Positions 49,174-58,580 are shown, counted from the stretch's first letter. The stretch: DNA of 64,000 nucleotides from Halomonas socia (GCF_010977575.1 NZ_CP048812.1:496001-560000); one strand, 5' to 3'. The notes: a model not told the origin generated them from the sequence alone. Numbers and translations are program-made.

Positions 49174-50274
49174 ATGAATCGACCCATCACGACGCTGGAT
49201 ACCTACCAACTACTCGGCCGTTCGGGTCTGCGTGTTTCCCCTTTATGCCTGGGCACCATGACCTTTGGCTCCGACTGGGGCTGGGGTGCGGACGAGGCAA
49301 CCTCCGAGGCGATCTTCCGCGCCTACGCCGAACGAGGCGGCAACTTCATTGATACGGCCAACTTCTATACCGCAGGCACCAGCGAGCGCATCGTCGGCCG
49401 CTGCATCGCCGGCGACCGGGACCGCTTCGTGCTGTCCACCAAGTATACGCTCAACATGCGCCCCGGCGACCCCAACGCTGGCGGCAACCATCGCAAGAGC
49501 CTGGTGCAGGCCGTGGAAGCCTCTCTCAAGCGATTGGGCACCGACTATATCGATCTCTACTGGGTCCACGCCTGGGAGTACCGCACGCCTATCGACGAGG
49601 TGATGCGCGCCCTGGACGACCTGGTGCGGCAAGGCAAGGTGTTGTACGTCGGGGCATCGGACTTTGCCGCCTGGAAGGTTGCCGAAGCCAACACGCTGGC
49701 CGAACTCATGGGCTGGTCGCGTTTCATCGGCTTACAAGTGGAGTACAGCCTTGCCCGACGCGACAGCGAGCGCGACTTGATCCCGATGGCCGCGGAACTG
49801 GGGCTGGGCGTGATGCCCTGGTCGCCCCTCGCCGGCGGCCTGCTGACTGGCAAGTACACCCGCGAGGACATCGAGCGCCAGCGCCATGCCAGCGAGTCGG
49901 GCGAGCTCTCAGCCTTCGGTGGGCAGCAACGCCTGCTACTACCGAGTGAGCGTCAGTTAAGCATTGCCGACGCTGTTCAGGCAATCGCCGAGGAACTCGA
50001 GCGCACGCCGGCCCAAGTGGCGCTCGGCTGGCTGCTGACCCGCCCTGCCGTCGCCAGCCCCATCATGGGAGCCCGTCACCTGGCACAGCTCGAAGACAAC
50101 CTCGGCGCTCTGCACGTCCCCTTCAGCGATGACCAATTGGTACGACTCGATCGGCTGAGCCAAGTCGACCTAGGCTTTCCCCACGACTTCATCACCAGCC
50201 CGTTCGTCAATGACAACGTTACCGGCGGCGCCAGGATTCCGCCCCAACGCATAGCCGTACGAGCAGGGCAATGA
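49174..50274 (+). CDS. Aldo/keto reductase (copy next to the regulator)
   Basis: The 366-residue TIM-barrel oxidoreductase has LLGRSGLRVSPLCLGTMTFG, the catalytic Asp/Tyr region NFIDTANFYTAGTSERIVGR, Lys in FVLSTKYTLNM and the His in DLYWVHAWEY, and an NADP-binding end (VASPIMGARHLAQLEDNLGA). GGAGGCAGCAGG precedes ATG 49174. The substrate is unknown. It is the first of two adjacent AKR genes. Confidence 0.92.
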   Translation: MNRPITTLDTYQLLGRSGLRVSPLCLGTMTFGSDWGWGADEATSEAIFRAYAERGGNFIDTANFYTAGTSERIVGRCIAGDRDRFVLSTKYTLNMRPGDPNAGGNHRKSLVQAVEASLKRLGTDYIDLYWVHAWEYRTPIDEVMRALDDLVRQGKVLYVGASDFAAWKVAEANTLAELMGWSRFIGLQVEYSLARRDSERDLIPMAAELGLGVMPWSPLAGGLLTGKYTREDIERQRHASESGELSAFGGQQRLLLPSERQLSIADAVQAIAEELERTPAQVALGWLLTRPAVASPIMGARHLAQLEDNLGALHVPFSDDQLVRLDRLSQVDLGFPHDFITSPFVNDNVTGGARIPPQRIAVRAGQ

Positions 50275-50330
50275 GCCCAGGTATCCATGACGAATTACGC
50301 AAACCACCCCGCAAGTATCAGGAGCACCTC

Positions 50331-51377
50331 ATGCAATATCGCACACTCGGCAATACCGGCCTTTTCGTCTCCCAATTCTGCCTGGGCACCATGACCTTCG
50401 GCGGCGAGGGCGAGCTGTGGAGCAAGATCGGCAACCTGCAGCAGAGCGATGCCGACAGGCTGATCGCCCGCGCCCTGGAGGCCGGCATCAACTTCATCGA
50501 CACCGCCGACGTCTATTCCGAGGGGCTTTCGGAGCGCATCACCGGCCAGGCCTTGAAGAACCTCCGCGTGCCGCGCGACGAGGTGGTCGTGGCCACCAAG
50601 GTATTCGGTGAAACCGGCCCGGGTGTCAACGCCAGGGGGCTGTCGCGCTATCACATCATGGAGGGGGTGAAGGCGAGCCTGGAGCGCCTGCAGCTCGATC
50701 ATATCGACCTCTATCAGGTGCACGGCTTCGACCCCGCCACACCCATCGAGGAGACACTGAGCGCCCTCGACACCCTGATCCAGCATGGGCACGTGCGCTA
50801 TATCGGGGTCTCCAACTGGGCCGCCTGGCAAATCGTCAAGGCGCTCGGCATCGCCGAACGCAAGGGGCTCAACCGCTTCCAGTCGCTGCAGGCCTACTAC
50901 ACCCTTGCCGGTCGCGACCTGGAACGCGAAATCGTTCCGATGCTGGAGAGCGAGGGCCTCGGACTGATGGTGTGGAGCCCGCTTGCCGGCGGCCTACTCA
51001 GCGGCAAGTACGCACGCGACGGCCAGGCCATGAGCGATGATCGTCGCGTCACCTTCGACTTCCCGCCGGTGGACAAGCAGCGCGGCCATGACTGTGTCGA
51101 CGCGATGCGCGACATCTCCGAGGCAAAAGGCGCCAGCGTTGCCCAGATTGCGCTCGCCTGGCTACTGCACCAGCCGGCGGTCACCAGCGTGATCCTCGGG
51201 GCCAAGCGTATCGACCAGCTCGATGACAATATCGCCGCCGCACAGGTCGCACTCAGCGATGACGAGCTCGCCGTACTCGATCGCGTCAGCCGGCTTCCCC
51301 CCGAGTACCCCGGCTGGATGTTCGAACGCCAGGGCGAGTTCCGCCGCCAGCAGCTGGCCCAAACCCGTACAACCTGA
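50331..51377 (+). CDS. Aldo/keto reductase (second copy)
   Basis: The 348-residue protein has YRTLGNTGLFVSQFCLGTMT, NFIDTADVYSEGLSERITGQ, VVVATKVFGETGPGVN, DLYQVHGFDPATPIEETLSA and the NADP-binding VTSVILGAKRIDQLDDNIAA. AGGAGCACCTC precedes ATG 50331, 56 bases after the first AKR gene, so they probably form an operon. The two share the fold but are not recent duplicates. Confidence 0.92.
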   Translation: MQYRTLGNTGLFVSQFCLGTMTFGGEGELWSKIGNLQQSDADRLIARALEAGINFIDTADVYSEGLSERITGQALKNLRVPRDEVVVATKVFGETGPGVNARGLSRYHIMEGVKASLERLQLDHIDLYQVHGFDPATPIEETLSALDTLIQHGHVRYIGVSNWAAWQIVKALGIAERKGLNRFQSLQAYYTLAGRDLEREIVPMLESEGLGLMVWSPLAGGLLSGKYARDGQAMSDDRRVTFDFPPVDKQRGHDCVDAMRDISEAKGASVAQIALAWLLHQPAVTSVILGAKRIDQLDDNIAAAQVALSDDELAVLDRVSRLPPEYPGWMFERQGEFRRQQLAQTRTT

Positions 51378-51509
51378 AAAGTCCCTCCCCAAGGATTGGC
51401 CAACCCACATACGACACCATCGTCCAGTCGCATGCCGGATGGTCGCTTTGAGACGAATCGCTCCCCAAACCCGGGGAGCACCAGGGAGTTTCTGTCATTG
51501 CCATATATT

Positions 51510-51526
51510 ATGTTATAACGTATCAT
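51510..51526 (+). promoter_or_regulatory. Zur-box-like operator of zinT
   Basis: The 17-mer ATGTTATAACGTATCAT resembles the gammaproteobacterial Zur site (ATGTTATA-N-TATAACAT); the left half is perfect, the right half matches 5 of 8. It lies 55 bases before zinT, a classic zinc-starvation gene, where a Zur operator is expected. Confidence 0.6.
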
Positions 51527-51581
51527 TTACTGATACCCAAAGGCGAGCTCATCCGATTACATGGCAGAAGGAGCGTTGACA

Positions 51582-52274
51582 ATGAAAATGGTACTGACAC
51601 AAGGGGTAAGCATACTAGCCGTCAGCTTACTGGCACTGGCGGGTGCCCAGAGTGCAGCGGCATCGCAAGACGAGCATGAACACGACCATGACCACAGTCA
51701 TGATCATAGCCATGACCATGATCACAACCATGACGAGGACATCTATGCCGGCTATTTCGAAGACAGCCAGGTAGAAGATCGCTCGCTTTCAGATTGGGAG
51801 GGGGATTGGCAATCCGTATATCCCTACCTGGAAGACGGTACCCTCGACGAGGTCTTTGCGCATAAGGCGGAACATGATGACGAGAAGACGGCCGAAGAGT
51901 ACAAGGCATATTATGAGACGGGATATCAGACAGATGTAGATCGCATCGTCATTGAAAGAAATACCGTCACGTTCCATGAAAATGGCGACGAAGGGCGCTC
52001 TGGCGAGTACGCCTATGACGGATACGAAATCCTGACCTATGAAGCGGGCAACCGAGGCGTCAGGTACATCTTCGAACTCGCCGAAGAGGCTGACGGACTT
52101 CCCCAGTATATTCAGTTCAGTGACCATGCCATCTACCCGACTGACGCCGATCACTTCCATCTGTACTGGGGCGACGACCGTGAGGCCCTATTGGAGGAAG
52201 TCACGCACTGGCCGACCTACTACCCTTCCGAATTGAATGGACATGACATCGTCCATGAAATGATGGCGCACTGA
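51582..52274 (+). CDS. zinT: ZinT-family periplasmic zinc-binding protein
   Basis: ZinT binds zinc in the periplasm and passes it to ZnuA when zinc is scarce. The 230-residue protein has a signal peptide (VSILAVSLLALAGAQSAAAS), a His/Asp-rich linker made of HDH-like repeats (about residues 30-50), and the lipocalin-like ZinT domain (DWEGDWQSVYPYLEDGTLDE, YAYDGYEILTYEAGNRGVRY, DADHFHLYWGDD). ATG 51582 follows AAGGAGCGTTGACA; an in-frame ATG at 51561 is less well placed. Confidence 0.93.
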   Translation: MKMVLTQGVSILAVSLLALAGAQSAAASQDEHEHDHDHSHDHSHDHDHNHDEDIYAGYFEDSQVEDRSLSDWEGDWQSVYPYLEDGTLDEVFAHKAEHDDEKTAEEYKAYYETGYQTDVDRIVIERNTVTFHENGDEGRSGEYAYDGYEILTYEAGNRGVRYIFELAEEADGLPQYIQFSDHAIYPTDADHFHLYWGDDREALLEEVTHWPTYYPSELNGHDIVHEMMAH

Positions 52275-52337
52275 GTGGTGGACGGCTTCGCCAGGGCGCC
52301 TAATCACAAGCACCCATGCCTCTTCCAGTACGTAGAT

Positions 52338-52361
52338 CAGGGCCCGCCAGCGCGGGCCCTG
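52338..52361 (+). terminator. Terminator after zinT
   Basis: CAGGGCCCGC and GCGGGCCCTG form a 10-bp stem around a CAGC loop, 64 bases after the zinT stop. There is no T-run of note. Confidence 0.6.
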
Positions 52362-52598
52362 TAGCGTTCATGCCTGCCGAACCGACCTGCCAGCGTCTTA
52401 GACCTCCTGAGGCATCGACACCAACCCGCGACGGCTTGAGGTTCACATCATGCCATTGCAACGCGGCTGTATCTGGCCCCGGCGATGTTCGTTGTCGGCA
52501 CACCGCGGTAGTCGCGACAGGCTGCTGGGTCACGCCGTCAGGTGGCCTGCGCGGGCTGGAAGTAGCCAGACCGGGCGATGCACGCGGCATCGATATAC
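52362..52598. other. Interval between zinT and the siderophore receptor, no gene recognised
   Basis: Frames on both strands are open across this stretch, but none has a ribosome site or a composition like a protein. It may be a gene remnant. Confidence 0.4.
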
Positions 52599-52622
52599 AA
52601 ATGCAAGTGATTCTCATAAATA
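52599..52622 (+). promoter_or_regulatory. Fur box of the siderophore receptor gene
   Basis: AATGCAAGTGATTCTCATAA and the next few bases match the common Fur-box form (AATGCAAATGATTCTCATT on this strand) with few differences. It abuts the -35 box at 52623, so iron-loaded Fur would block the promoter. Confidence 0.75.
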
Positions 52623-52651
52623 TTGACGATACACACTCATTCCCATATTAT
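52623..52651 (+). promoter_or_regulatory. Sigma-70 promoter of the siderophore receptor gene
   Basis: TTGACG (52623-52628) and TATTAT (52646-52651) are 17 bp apart and 74 bases before the ATG. Confidence 0.7.
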
Positions 52652-52724
52652 CCTTTGCTGTTTCGACTGCGACACTTTAATCGTTGATAAACAGGCGCCC
52701 TAGGGGGCGACGCAAGGGATCCCA

Positions 52725-54932
52725 ATGAAAACGTCATCGCACCGTCTCTGGGGCATGATCGAGTCGACAGTGCTCAACCACTCGACGGCAACCCCGTTCC
52801 TCTCCTGGCGAGATGTCTCGCTAACCGCCCTCCTCTCGGCGACACTGTTCGCTTCGAGCGGTGCGCTGGCACAGCCCACGGCCTCCGACGACACCGAATC
52901 ACTGGAGACCGTGACCGTCACCGGCGAGAATCTCTACGAGAACGTGGGCTACACCCGTCATAGCACCGGCGCCGCAACCCGGTTCGACTTGAGTCCGAAA
53001 GCGATTCCGCAAGCGCTCAGCCTCATCACCGAACAGCGCATCCAGGATCAGAACCTGCAGACCGTCGAGGACGTGCTCGCCAATACCATGGGCATCTCCG
53101 TGCGCAAGATCGATAGCAGCCGCGTCAGCTTTTTTTCCAGAGGCTTCCGGATCAATAGCTATCAGTACGATGGCCTGCCCACGCTCAACACCGACAACCG
53201 CTGGGATTTCGGTGAGGGCGACCTGAACACGGCGATTTACGATCACGTCGAGGTGGTGCGTGGAGCCAACGGCCTGATGACCGGGGCCGGTAACCCCGGC
53301 GCATCCGTGAACTTCGTGCGCAAGCGCGCCGATAGCCGGGAGCTCACCGGGTCGCTGTCGGGATCGGTGGGACGCTGGGACCAACGCGGTACCGTTGCCG
53401 ATGTCACCACGCCGCTGACGCAGTCCGGCGACGTGCGCGCTCGCTTCATTGGCGGGTATGAGGAGGGGGATTCGTTCCTCGACCGCTTCGGCGAGCGCAA
53501 GAAATTCGGTTATGCCGTGCTCGATGCCGACGTGACCGAGAACACGACGCTCTCGGTAGGCTACGACTATCAGCGCGGACGCCACTCATCGCCGACCTGG
53601 GGCGGCTTTCCACTGTGGTACAGCGATGGCGGCGAGACGAACCACCGCCGCTCCTTCAGCGTGGCACCGGACTGGTCCTACAACGACAGGGAATCGGAAA
53701 AAGTCTTCGCCGATGTCGAACACCGCTTCGGCAACGGCTGGCAACTACGTGGCATGGCGACGCACGCCGTAACGAATCTGGACTCCCAGCTCGCCTACCC
53801 CTACGGCTTTCCCGAGCGTACGAGCGGACAGGGCGTATATTATTACACAGGCTGGAACCGCGGCGAGCGCACGGTGGACGCGGTCGACGCCTATGCCAGC
53901 GGCCCCTTCGCTCTCTTCGGCCGCCAGCACGAGCTGGTCGTCGGCAGCAGTTACAGCGAGCAGTCCAACGACTACGAAAACGCCTTCACGGAAGGATTCG
54001 ATGCAGGTGATTTCAATCGCTGGGACGGCTCGACGCCAGATCAGGACTGGCCGGACTTCGCGCCATCGGAAAGCACCAGCGTTCGCCAGAAGGCCATATA
54101 CAGTGCCGCACGCTTCTCCCTGGCCGACCCGCTGACGCTGATTGTCGGTGCGCGATACAGCGACTGGAGCGGCAGCAGTTGGACTGCGGCAGGCGGCACC
54201 GACACCCAGGGGCAGAATGAGATCACCCCCTACGGCGGGTTGATCTACGACCTCAACGATACCTGGTCGGCCTTCGCCAGCTATACCGAGATCTTCCAGC
54301 CACAGGACTATCGCGACGCCAACGGCCGCTTCCTCGACCCCATCGTGGGCAAGAACTACGAAACGGGGCTCAAGGCAGCATGGTTCGATGGCCTGCTGAA
54401 TGCGTCGCTCTCGGTGTTCCGCATCGAGCAGGACAACGTCGCCCAAGCCGACCCGCTCGGTCCAGGCGAGACGCAGACGACCTATCACGCAGCGCGGGGC
54501 GTGGTCAGCCGAGGCGTCGATGTCGAGGTAAGTGGCGCACTCACCAGCCACCTGGACATGACGTTCGGCGCCACGCACTACACGGCAACCGATGCCGAGG
54601 GGCCCTACAATACCGACCGGCCGCGTACGCAGGTCAAGCTGTTCTCCAGTTACCGCGTCCCGCAATGGCAGAAACTGACCCTAGGCGGCGGCCTCAACTG
54701 GCAGAGCCATACCTTCGTGGATGACGCCGCCGGCCCGAATGGTCCTCGACGGTTCGACCAGGGCAGCTACACGTTGGCCAACCTGTTCGGCCGTTACCAG
54801 TTCACTCCGCAGCTGGCCATGCAGGTCAACATCAACAACCTGTTCGACGAGAAATACTACAGCTACTTCGATGGCTACGGCGTCTATGGCGAACCGCTCA
54901 ATGCCACGGCGGCGGTGACCTATTCGTTCTGA
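52725..54932 (+). CDS. TonB-dependent siderophore receptor (FhuE/FpvA type)
   Basis: The 735-residue outer-membrane receptor has an extended N-terminus with signal sequence (ALLSATLFASSGALAQ), a TonB box (ETVTVTGEN), a plug domain (LITEQRIQDQNLQTVEDVLA, SFFSRGFRINSYQYDGLPT, VVRGANGLMTGAGNPGASVN) and a 22-strand barrel ending in the usual aromatic residue (TYSF). Plug sequences are closest to hydroxamate-type (FhuE-like) receptors; the actual siderophore is not decided. There are no biosynthesis or export genes beside it, so it may import foreign siderophores. Confidence 0.93.
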   Translation: MKTSSHRLWGMIESTVLNHSTATPFLSWRDVSLTALLSATLFASSGALAQPTASDDTESLETVTVTGENLYENVGYTRHSTGAATRFDLSPKAIPQALSLITEQRIQDQNLQTVEDVLANTMGISVRKIDSSRVSFFSRGFRINSYQYDGLPTLNTDNRWDFGEGDLNTAIYDHVEVVRGANGLMTGAGNPGASVNFVRKRADSRELTGSLSGSVGRWDQRGTVADVTTPLTQSGDVRARFIGGYEEGDSFLDRFGERKKFGYAVLDADVTENTTLSVGYDYQRGRHSSPTWGGFPLWYSDGGETNHRRSFSVAPDWSYNDRESEKVFADVEHRFGNGWQLRGMATHAVTNLDSQLAYPYGFPERTSGQGVYYYTGWNRGERTVDAVDAYASGPFALFGRQHELVVGSSYSEQSNDYENAFTEGFDAGDFNRWDGSTPDQDWPDFAPSESTSVRQKAIYSAARFSLADPLTLIVGARYSDWSGSSWTAAGGTDTQGQNEITPYGGLIYDLNDTWSAFASYTEIFQPQDYRDANGRFLDPIVGKNYETGLKAAWFDGLLNASLSVFRIEQDNVAQADPLGPGETQTTYHAARGVVSRGVDVEVSGALTSHLDMTFGATHYTATDAEGPYNTDRPRTQVKLFSSYRVPQWQKLTLGGGLNWQSHTFVDDAAGPNGPRRFDQGSYTLANLFGRYQFTPQLAMQVNINNLFDEKYYSYFDGYGVYGEPLNATAAVTYSF

Positions 54933-54938
54933 GCCACT

Positions 54939-54961
54939 CCCGGCACCGCGCAGGTGCCGGG
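54939..54961 (+). terminator. Hairpin after the receptor gene
   Basis: CCCGGCACC pairs with GGTGCCGGG (9 bp) over a 5-base loop, 7 bases after the stop codon. No T-run follows. Confidence 0.55.
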
Positions 54962-55010
54962 CGCTTCATCAACCGCGACTTCCTGAGAAAGGTCACTGGC
55001 GACATCGAGA

Positions 55011-55203
55011 AAAATAAAACGCGAAAGGCTTTGACCCAGGCCGCCTGGCATGGCACTGGTTGAGCCAGTTGGTTGGCAAGTAGCATGATTTCAGCAGCAC
55101 TCGAGTTCTTTCGGCCGCCTGTGATTATAATTCTTGTTTTACCCGCTACTCGTCTGGGTAACATCAGGATCTTGACAAGGCGCTAAGCGCGAGAGGATTC
55201 ATC
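55011..55203 (+). promoter_or_regulatory. Long conserved leader of the second cold-shock gene
   Basis: Homologous over about 190 bases to 43132-43323, with the same hairpin (TTACCC 55139-55144 with GGGTAA 55156-55161). Differences between the two leaders are scattered, while the hairpin stem and the ribosome site region (AGAGGATT / AAAGGATT) are kept. A TATAAT stands at the segment reading GTGATTATAATTCTTG, which could be a promoter for this copy. Confidence 0.65.
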
Positions 55204-55410
55204 ATGGCGACCGGTACCGTCAAGTGGTTCAACGACTCCAAGGGTTTCGGCTTCATTTCTCCTGCCGATGGCAGTGATGACGTGTTTGCCCACTTCTCCG
55301 AGATTCAAGCCGAAGGATTCAAATCCCTGCAAGAGGGTCAAAGCGTCTCTTTCGACGTGACCCAGGGCAAGAAAGGCCTTCAGGCTTCGAATATCAAATC
55401 GCTCGCCTGA
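55204..55410 (+). CDS. Cold-shock protein (CspA family), copy 2
   Basis: A 68-residue CspA-type RNA chaperone ([40 protein letters not shown]) differing from copy 1 at only a few residues. Leader and gene together look like a duplicated unit 11.9 kb apart in the same orientation. Confidence 0.95.
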   Translation: MATGTVKWFNDSKGFGFISPADGSDDVFAHFSEIQAEGFKSLQEGQSVSFDVTQGKKGLQASNIKSLA

Positions 55411-55448
55411 TCACGAGCGCTCACGAACCTCTCTCCGGTTCGTAGATC

Positions 55449-55470
55449 GGGGCTCGCTCATGCGGGCCCC
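55449..55470 (+). terminator. Terminator of the second cold-shock gene
   Basis: GGGGCTCGC and GCGGGCCCC form a stem with one mismatch around TCAT, followed by ATTTCGTTTT. Confidence 0.65.
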
Positions 55471-55532
55471 ATTTCGTTTTCGCCTGCCGAGCCTTACTGT
55501 CTTCCTAGTCCGAACATCGGGCAATGGCAGTC

Positions 55533-55800
55533 TCAGCCCACCTCGGCGCATCGCCTCAGGGCCTCGTCGTTCCCCGAAACGATGACGGTGAGGTGCTGGG
55601 CGATCTTCTCAATCGACCAGTCCCACCAGGCGATGGTTTGGAGGGCAGCGAGAATGACCGCATTGCGATGGCTCCAGCCTGACCAGGCCCCTTCCGAGCC
55701 ATACAGGATCATCACGGCAGGCAAATACCCCCTCGCCCGGCGGCGGGCCGTAGGTAGTGCCCCATGCGGGGATCAGGCGCCATACTATCCGTAGCTCCAT
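55533..55800 (-). pseudogene. Chimeric remnant: hydrolase start joined to acetyltransferase end
   Basis: From ATG 55800 (ribosome site AGGAGTCATTG) the sequence reads MELRIVWRLIPAWGTTYGPP, the start of the hydrolase at 59676-60434. After a frame change near 55725 it continues AVMILYGSEGAWSGWSHRNA, still hydrolase-like, then at about 55640 switches within a CGCTGC homology to LQTIAWWDWSIEKIAQHLTV, the C-terminal end of a CatB-type acetyltransferase (compare [20 protein letters not shown] in the gene at 45947). Both parent genes here were therefore other copies that are now lost. The piece is not functional as either enzyme. Confidence 0.75.
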
Positions 55801-55858
55801 CAATGACTCCTGTCGTCGCACTAATTCAGTGGATGGGGGACCACCTGCCAGCCACGTT

Positions 55859-56395
55859 TTACCGCGCCATCTCCCCGAGCCGCTCGAGCTCGGCATCGTG
55901 CAGCGAGACCAGCAGCGGCTCGCCACGCTCGTTGACGCGAAACTGGCCGTAGCGGGCGGGCTCATAGCGCTCGGCGTGGCCCTCCTGGAAGAAGAAGGCG
56001 TCGGTGGCGAACCGCACCCGGCCGTTGCGCACCCGATAGCGCAGGCGCATTTCATCGTCTTCCAGCGCCTGCTCGCCGGCATCGAGACGCTGAAAAGCCG
56101 CGATGCGCTGCGCATCCAGTTGGACGATCACATGGCCATTGGCAGCTAGCGGCTCGCCGCCCTCCGAGCGCTGGGTAGCGCGCGCTGCGCGGATACGGTT
56201 GGCGAGTTCGAAATTCAGCGCCATGTAGTCGCCCTGCATCAACGAACGGGGGTCCACCGGCGCCAGCTCCAGATACACCACCTCCCCCTCGGCCAGATGG
56301 CGTTCCTTGGCCCAGATCGCCCAGTTGACCAACGCCAGGACCAGCAGGGTGGCAACCACCACCAGACCCCGGCGCCCCTTGATGGAGGACATCAT
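55859..56395 (-). CDS. GDYXXLXY-domain protein
   Basis: The 178-residue protein has one N-terminal membrane helix (GLVVVATLLVLALVNWAIWA) and the family motif GDYMALNF in VDPRSLMQGDYMALNFELAN, followed by a beta-rich domain. GDYXXLXY proteins are encoded with DUF4401 and DUF2157 membrane proteins; the function of the set is unknown. The start overlaps the DUF4401 stop by 4 bases. Confidence 0.85.
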   Translation of the reverse strand: MMSSIKGRRGLVVVATLLVLALVNWAIWAKERHLAEGEVVYLELAPVDPRSLMQGDYMALNFELANRIRAARATQRSEGGEPLAANGHVIVQLDAQRIAAFQRLDAGEQALEDDEMRLRYRVRNGRVRFATDAFFFQEGHAERYEPARYGQFRVNERGEPLLVSLHDAELERLGEMAR

Positions 56396-57456
56396 GGCGC
56401 CACCTCCCCTTCGCCCCGCCGCCACCAGCGCTGCAGCCCCCAGCGAAGCGCCAGCAGCAGCACGCCCAGTGCCAGCAGCGTCGCTGACTTGGCCAGCAGC
56501 GTGACCTCCAGCCAGTAGTAATAGTTCGCCGTGGCCAGCAGCAGCAACAGCACGCCAAGCGCGATGATCAGTCGGTGACCGATGGCAAACCCCAGCGCGA
56601 TCACCACCACCGCCTGGCTCAGGCCATGGGCCTGCAGCGAGAGCAACATGACGACGATGGCGGCGCCATAGGCCGCCATCCGCACGCGTAGCGGCACGGC
56701 CTGCGCGTGGCGCTGGAAGAGATGGTGCAGCAGCAGCAATAGCGCCAGTGTGGCCAGCGCATCGCCCATCCAGGGCGCCAGCCAGGCCAGTACCAGGCCA
56801 TCCTGATGAAGCTCCATGAGCAGCGACTGGCCGGAATACTCCATCATCTGAATGGCCAGCAGGCCCAGCAGCAGGCCATGGCCCAGCGCCTGGCACTGGC
56901 GCATTCGTGCCGGCCAGCGGAACTCGTTAAGCCACAGCGCCACGGCTACCAGCAGCACCAGGCCGGCGGCGATGGGCGCCGCTGAGAGGCTCTCGCTCAA
57001 GGCCATGTAGAGCGCCAGGCTTGCCGCCAACGCCGACAGGGCGCGATGCGTAAGGCTCGGCATGACCAGGGCGAGCAGCACCTGGAGCAGCAGCAGCGCC
57101 CACCACAGGCCGGCGGTTTGATTCACCAGGGCATGGGCCAGCGCCCAGGCCACCAGCAACTGCCCAGCCAGGCTCGCAGCCAGCGCCAGATGCTCCACGA
57201 AATCGCCGCCGTTGCCGCGCAGCAGCGCATAAGCGCCGGCGATCATTACCAGCCCCAGCACGGCGGCAGCGACGCTGCTCTCGAGCACGAACACCATGCC
57301 CATGCCAATAAAGCCGAGCAGGAACAGCGCCGCCAGCCACCCCGAGAACGCCTGCAGCGCGCGCACGAACCAGGGCGGCTCGATTGCTGGCGCCGCCTCG
57401 CCTTCGACCAGCGTAATACCCGCCCGGTCGAGCCTCTCTCTGAGCGATTCCGTCAT
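56392..57456 (-). CDS. DUF4401 membrane protein
   Basis: A 354-residue protein with an N-terminal soluble part (MTESLRERLDRAGITLVEGE) and about twelve hydrophobic helices, in the place and form of DUF4401. It overlaps both neighbours in the set DUF2157-DUF4401-GDYXXLXY. Confidence 0.85.
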   Translation of the reverse strand: MTESLRERLDRAGITLVEGEAAPAIEPPWFVRALQAFSGWLAALFLLGFIGMGMVFVLESSVAAAVLGLVMIAGAYALLRGNGGDFVEHLALAASLAGQLLVAWALAHALVNQTAGLWWALLLLQVLLALVMPSLTHRALSALAASLALYMALSESLSAAPIAAGLVLLVAVALWLNEFRWPARMRQCQALGHGLLLGLLAIQMMEYSGQSLLMELHQDGLVLAWLAPWMGDALATLALLLLLHHLFQRHAQAVPLRVRMAAYGAAIVVMLLSLQAHGLSQAVVVIALGFAIGHRLIIALGVLLLLLATANYYYWLEVTLLAKSATLLALGVLLLALRWGLQRWWRRGEGEVAP

Positions 57457-58423
57457 GCCGACATCTCCCTATGCAGCCGCTTGAGCCAGATCACCGCCAT
57501 GGCCCCCATGCCCAGCACCGCCATCGCCAGCACCAGCAAGCCGCCCGGATCCCCCTGGCGCATGAAGTAGCGGCCGATCATGGCGGTCACCATCACGATC
57601 ACCGACAGGCAGCCCCCGCCAGCACGAAGAGGTCGGCTCGCCAGTAGCGATACACCGCGTAGAGCGCCGCCAGCCAGGCGGGATAGACCAGTGCGGCGGC
57701 CGAGAAGCCCGACCGCTCATCGAAGAGCCAGGCGAGCGCCAGCAGCGTCACAGGGATGCCGCTACCCAGCGCCAGCAGGCACGTGGCCCAGCCAGCCGAC
57801 AGCCATTGCCAGCGCCGCGCACCCAGCTCCCATACCACCAGCGCCGAGGTATTGAGCGCGAACAGCCCCCACAGGGCGGCAGCGTCACTGATGAAAAGGG
57901 GCCCGAAGGCACCGCTCCAGGTACGGAAATAGAGCGCCACGGAGAGGTTGAGCAGCCCAAGCCACAGGACCCACAGCGCAGCGAAGCGCGCCACCAGCAC
58001 CCAGGGCAGCATCAACACCGCCCAGATGCCGAACAGCTGCCAGGGATCGGCGCCGGTCTGGTAGACCTGGCCGTACAGCGCCAGCAGCACGCCCAGCAGC
58101 AGCATGGCCGCCGTCAGCGCCGCCCGGGCGACCACCACGCGGCGCACGCCCCAGCAGTAGACGGCAATCGCCGCCACCAGCGCCGCTTGCACCAACCCGA
58201 AGCGCAGCCAGCGCCCCATCTCGCTCCAGTTGTAGGCCACCAGGAACAGCATCGCGCAGACCAGCGCCAGCGTGCCCAGCCACAGCAACAGCCGATCCAC
58301 GAACAGGCCCCAGGCCCGCCCCGACGGATGTAGCCCGGAGAGCGCAACCGCCCGCCCCACCTGCCCAGGCGGTATTGCCCCCTGCTCGATCAATGCCACC
58401 AGCTCACGGCGAGTAGAAGCCAT
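57453..58423 (-). pseudogene. DUF2157 membrane protein, frameshifted near the 3' end
   Basis: The first 270 residues are a normal DUF2157 protein (ELVALIEQGAIPPGQVGRAV, then several helices). The frame stops at 57599, but another frame continues naturally (LSVIVMVTAMIGRYFMRQGD, GGLLVLAMAVLGMGAMAVIW, LKRLHREMSA) to a TGA that overlaps the DUF4401 ATG at 57456. The shift lies at a GGGGGCTGCC run (57608-57624). One inserted base restores the gene, so a sequencing error is quite possible. Confidence 0.8.
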
Positions 58424-58580
58424 GTCGTTTCCCTGTGTGAATCACCCCAGCCAGTCTAGGCACTTATCGCGCAGCTTGCTGTATCAGCAAGGTGCAATAC
58501 GTATGCATCGACAAGATTGGCCTGCGTTGCGCCCCCTGCCCTAGACTGGCGGGTTCATTCCTCTATCAAGGAAGACCACC

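Noticed and set aside
51660-51740. Short tandem CATGACCA-like repeats
   Set aside because: They encode the His/Asp-rich metal-binding linker of ZinT; not a CRISPR or other repeat array. No CRISPR array was seen anywhere in the window.
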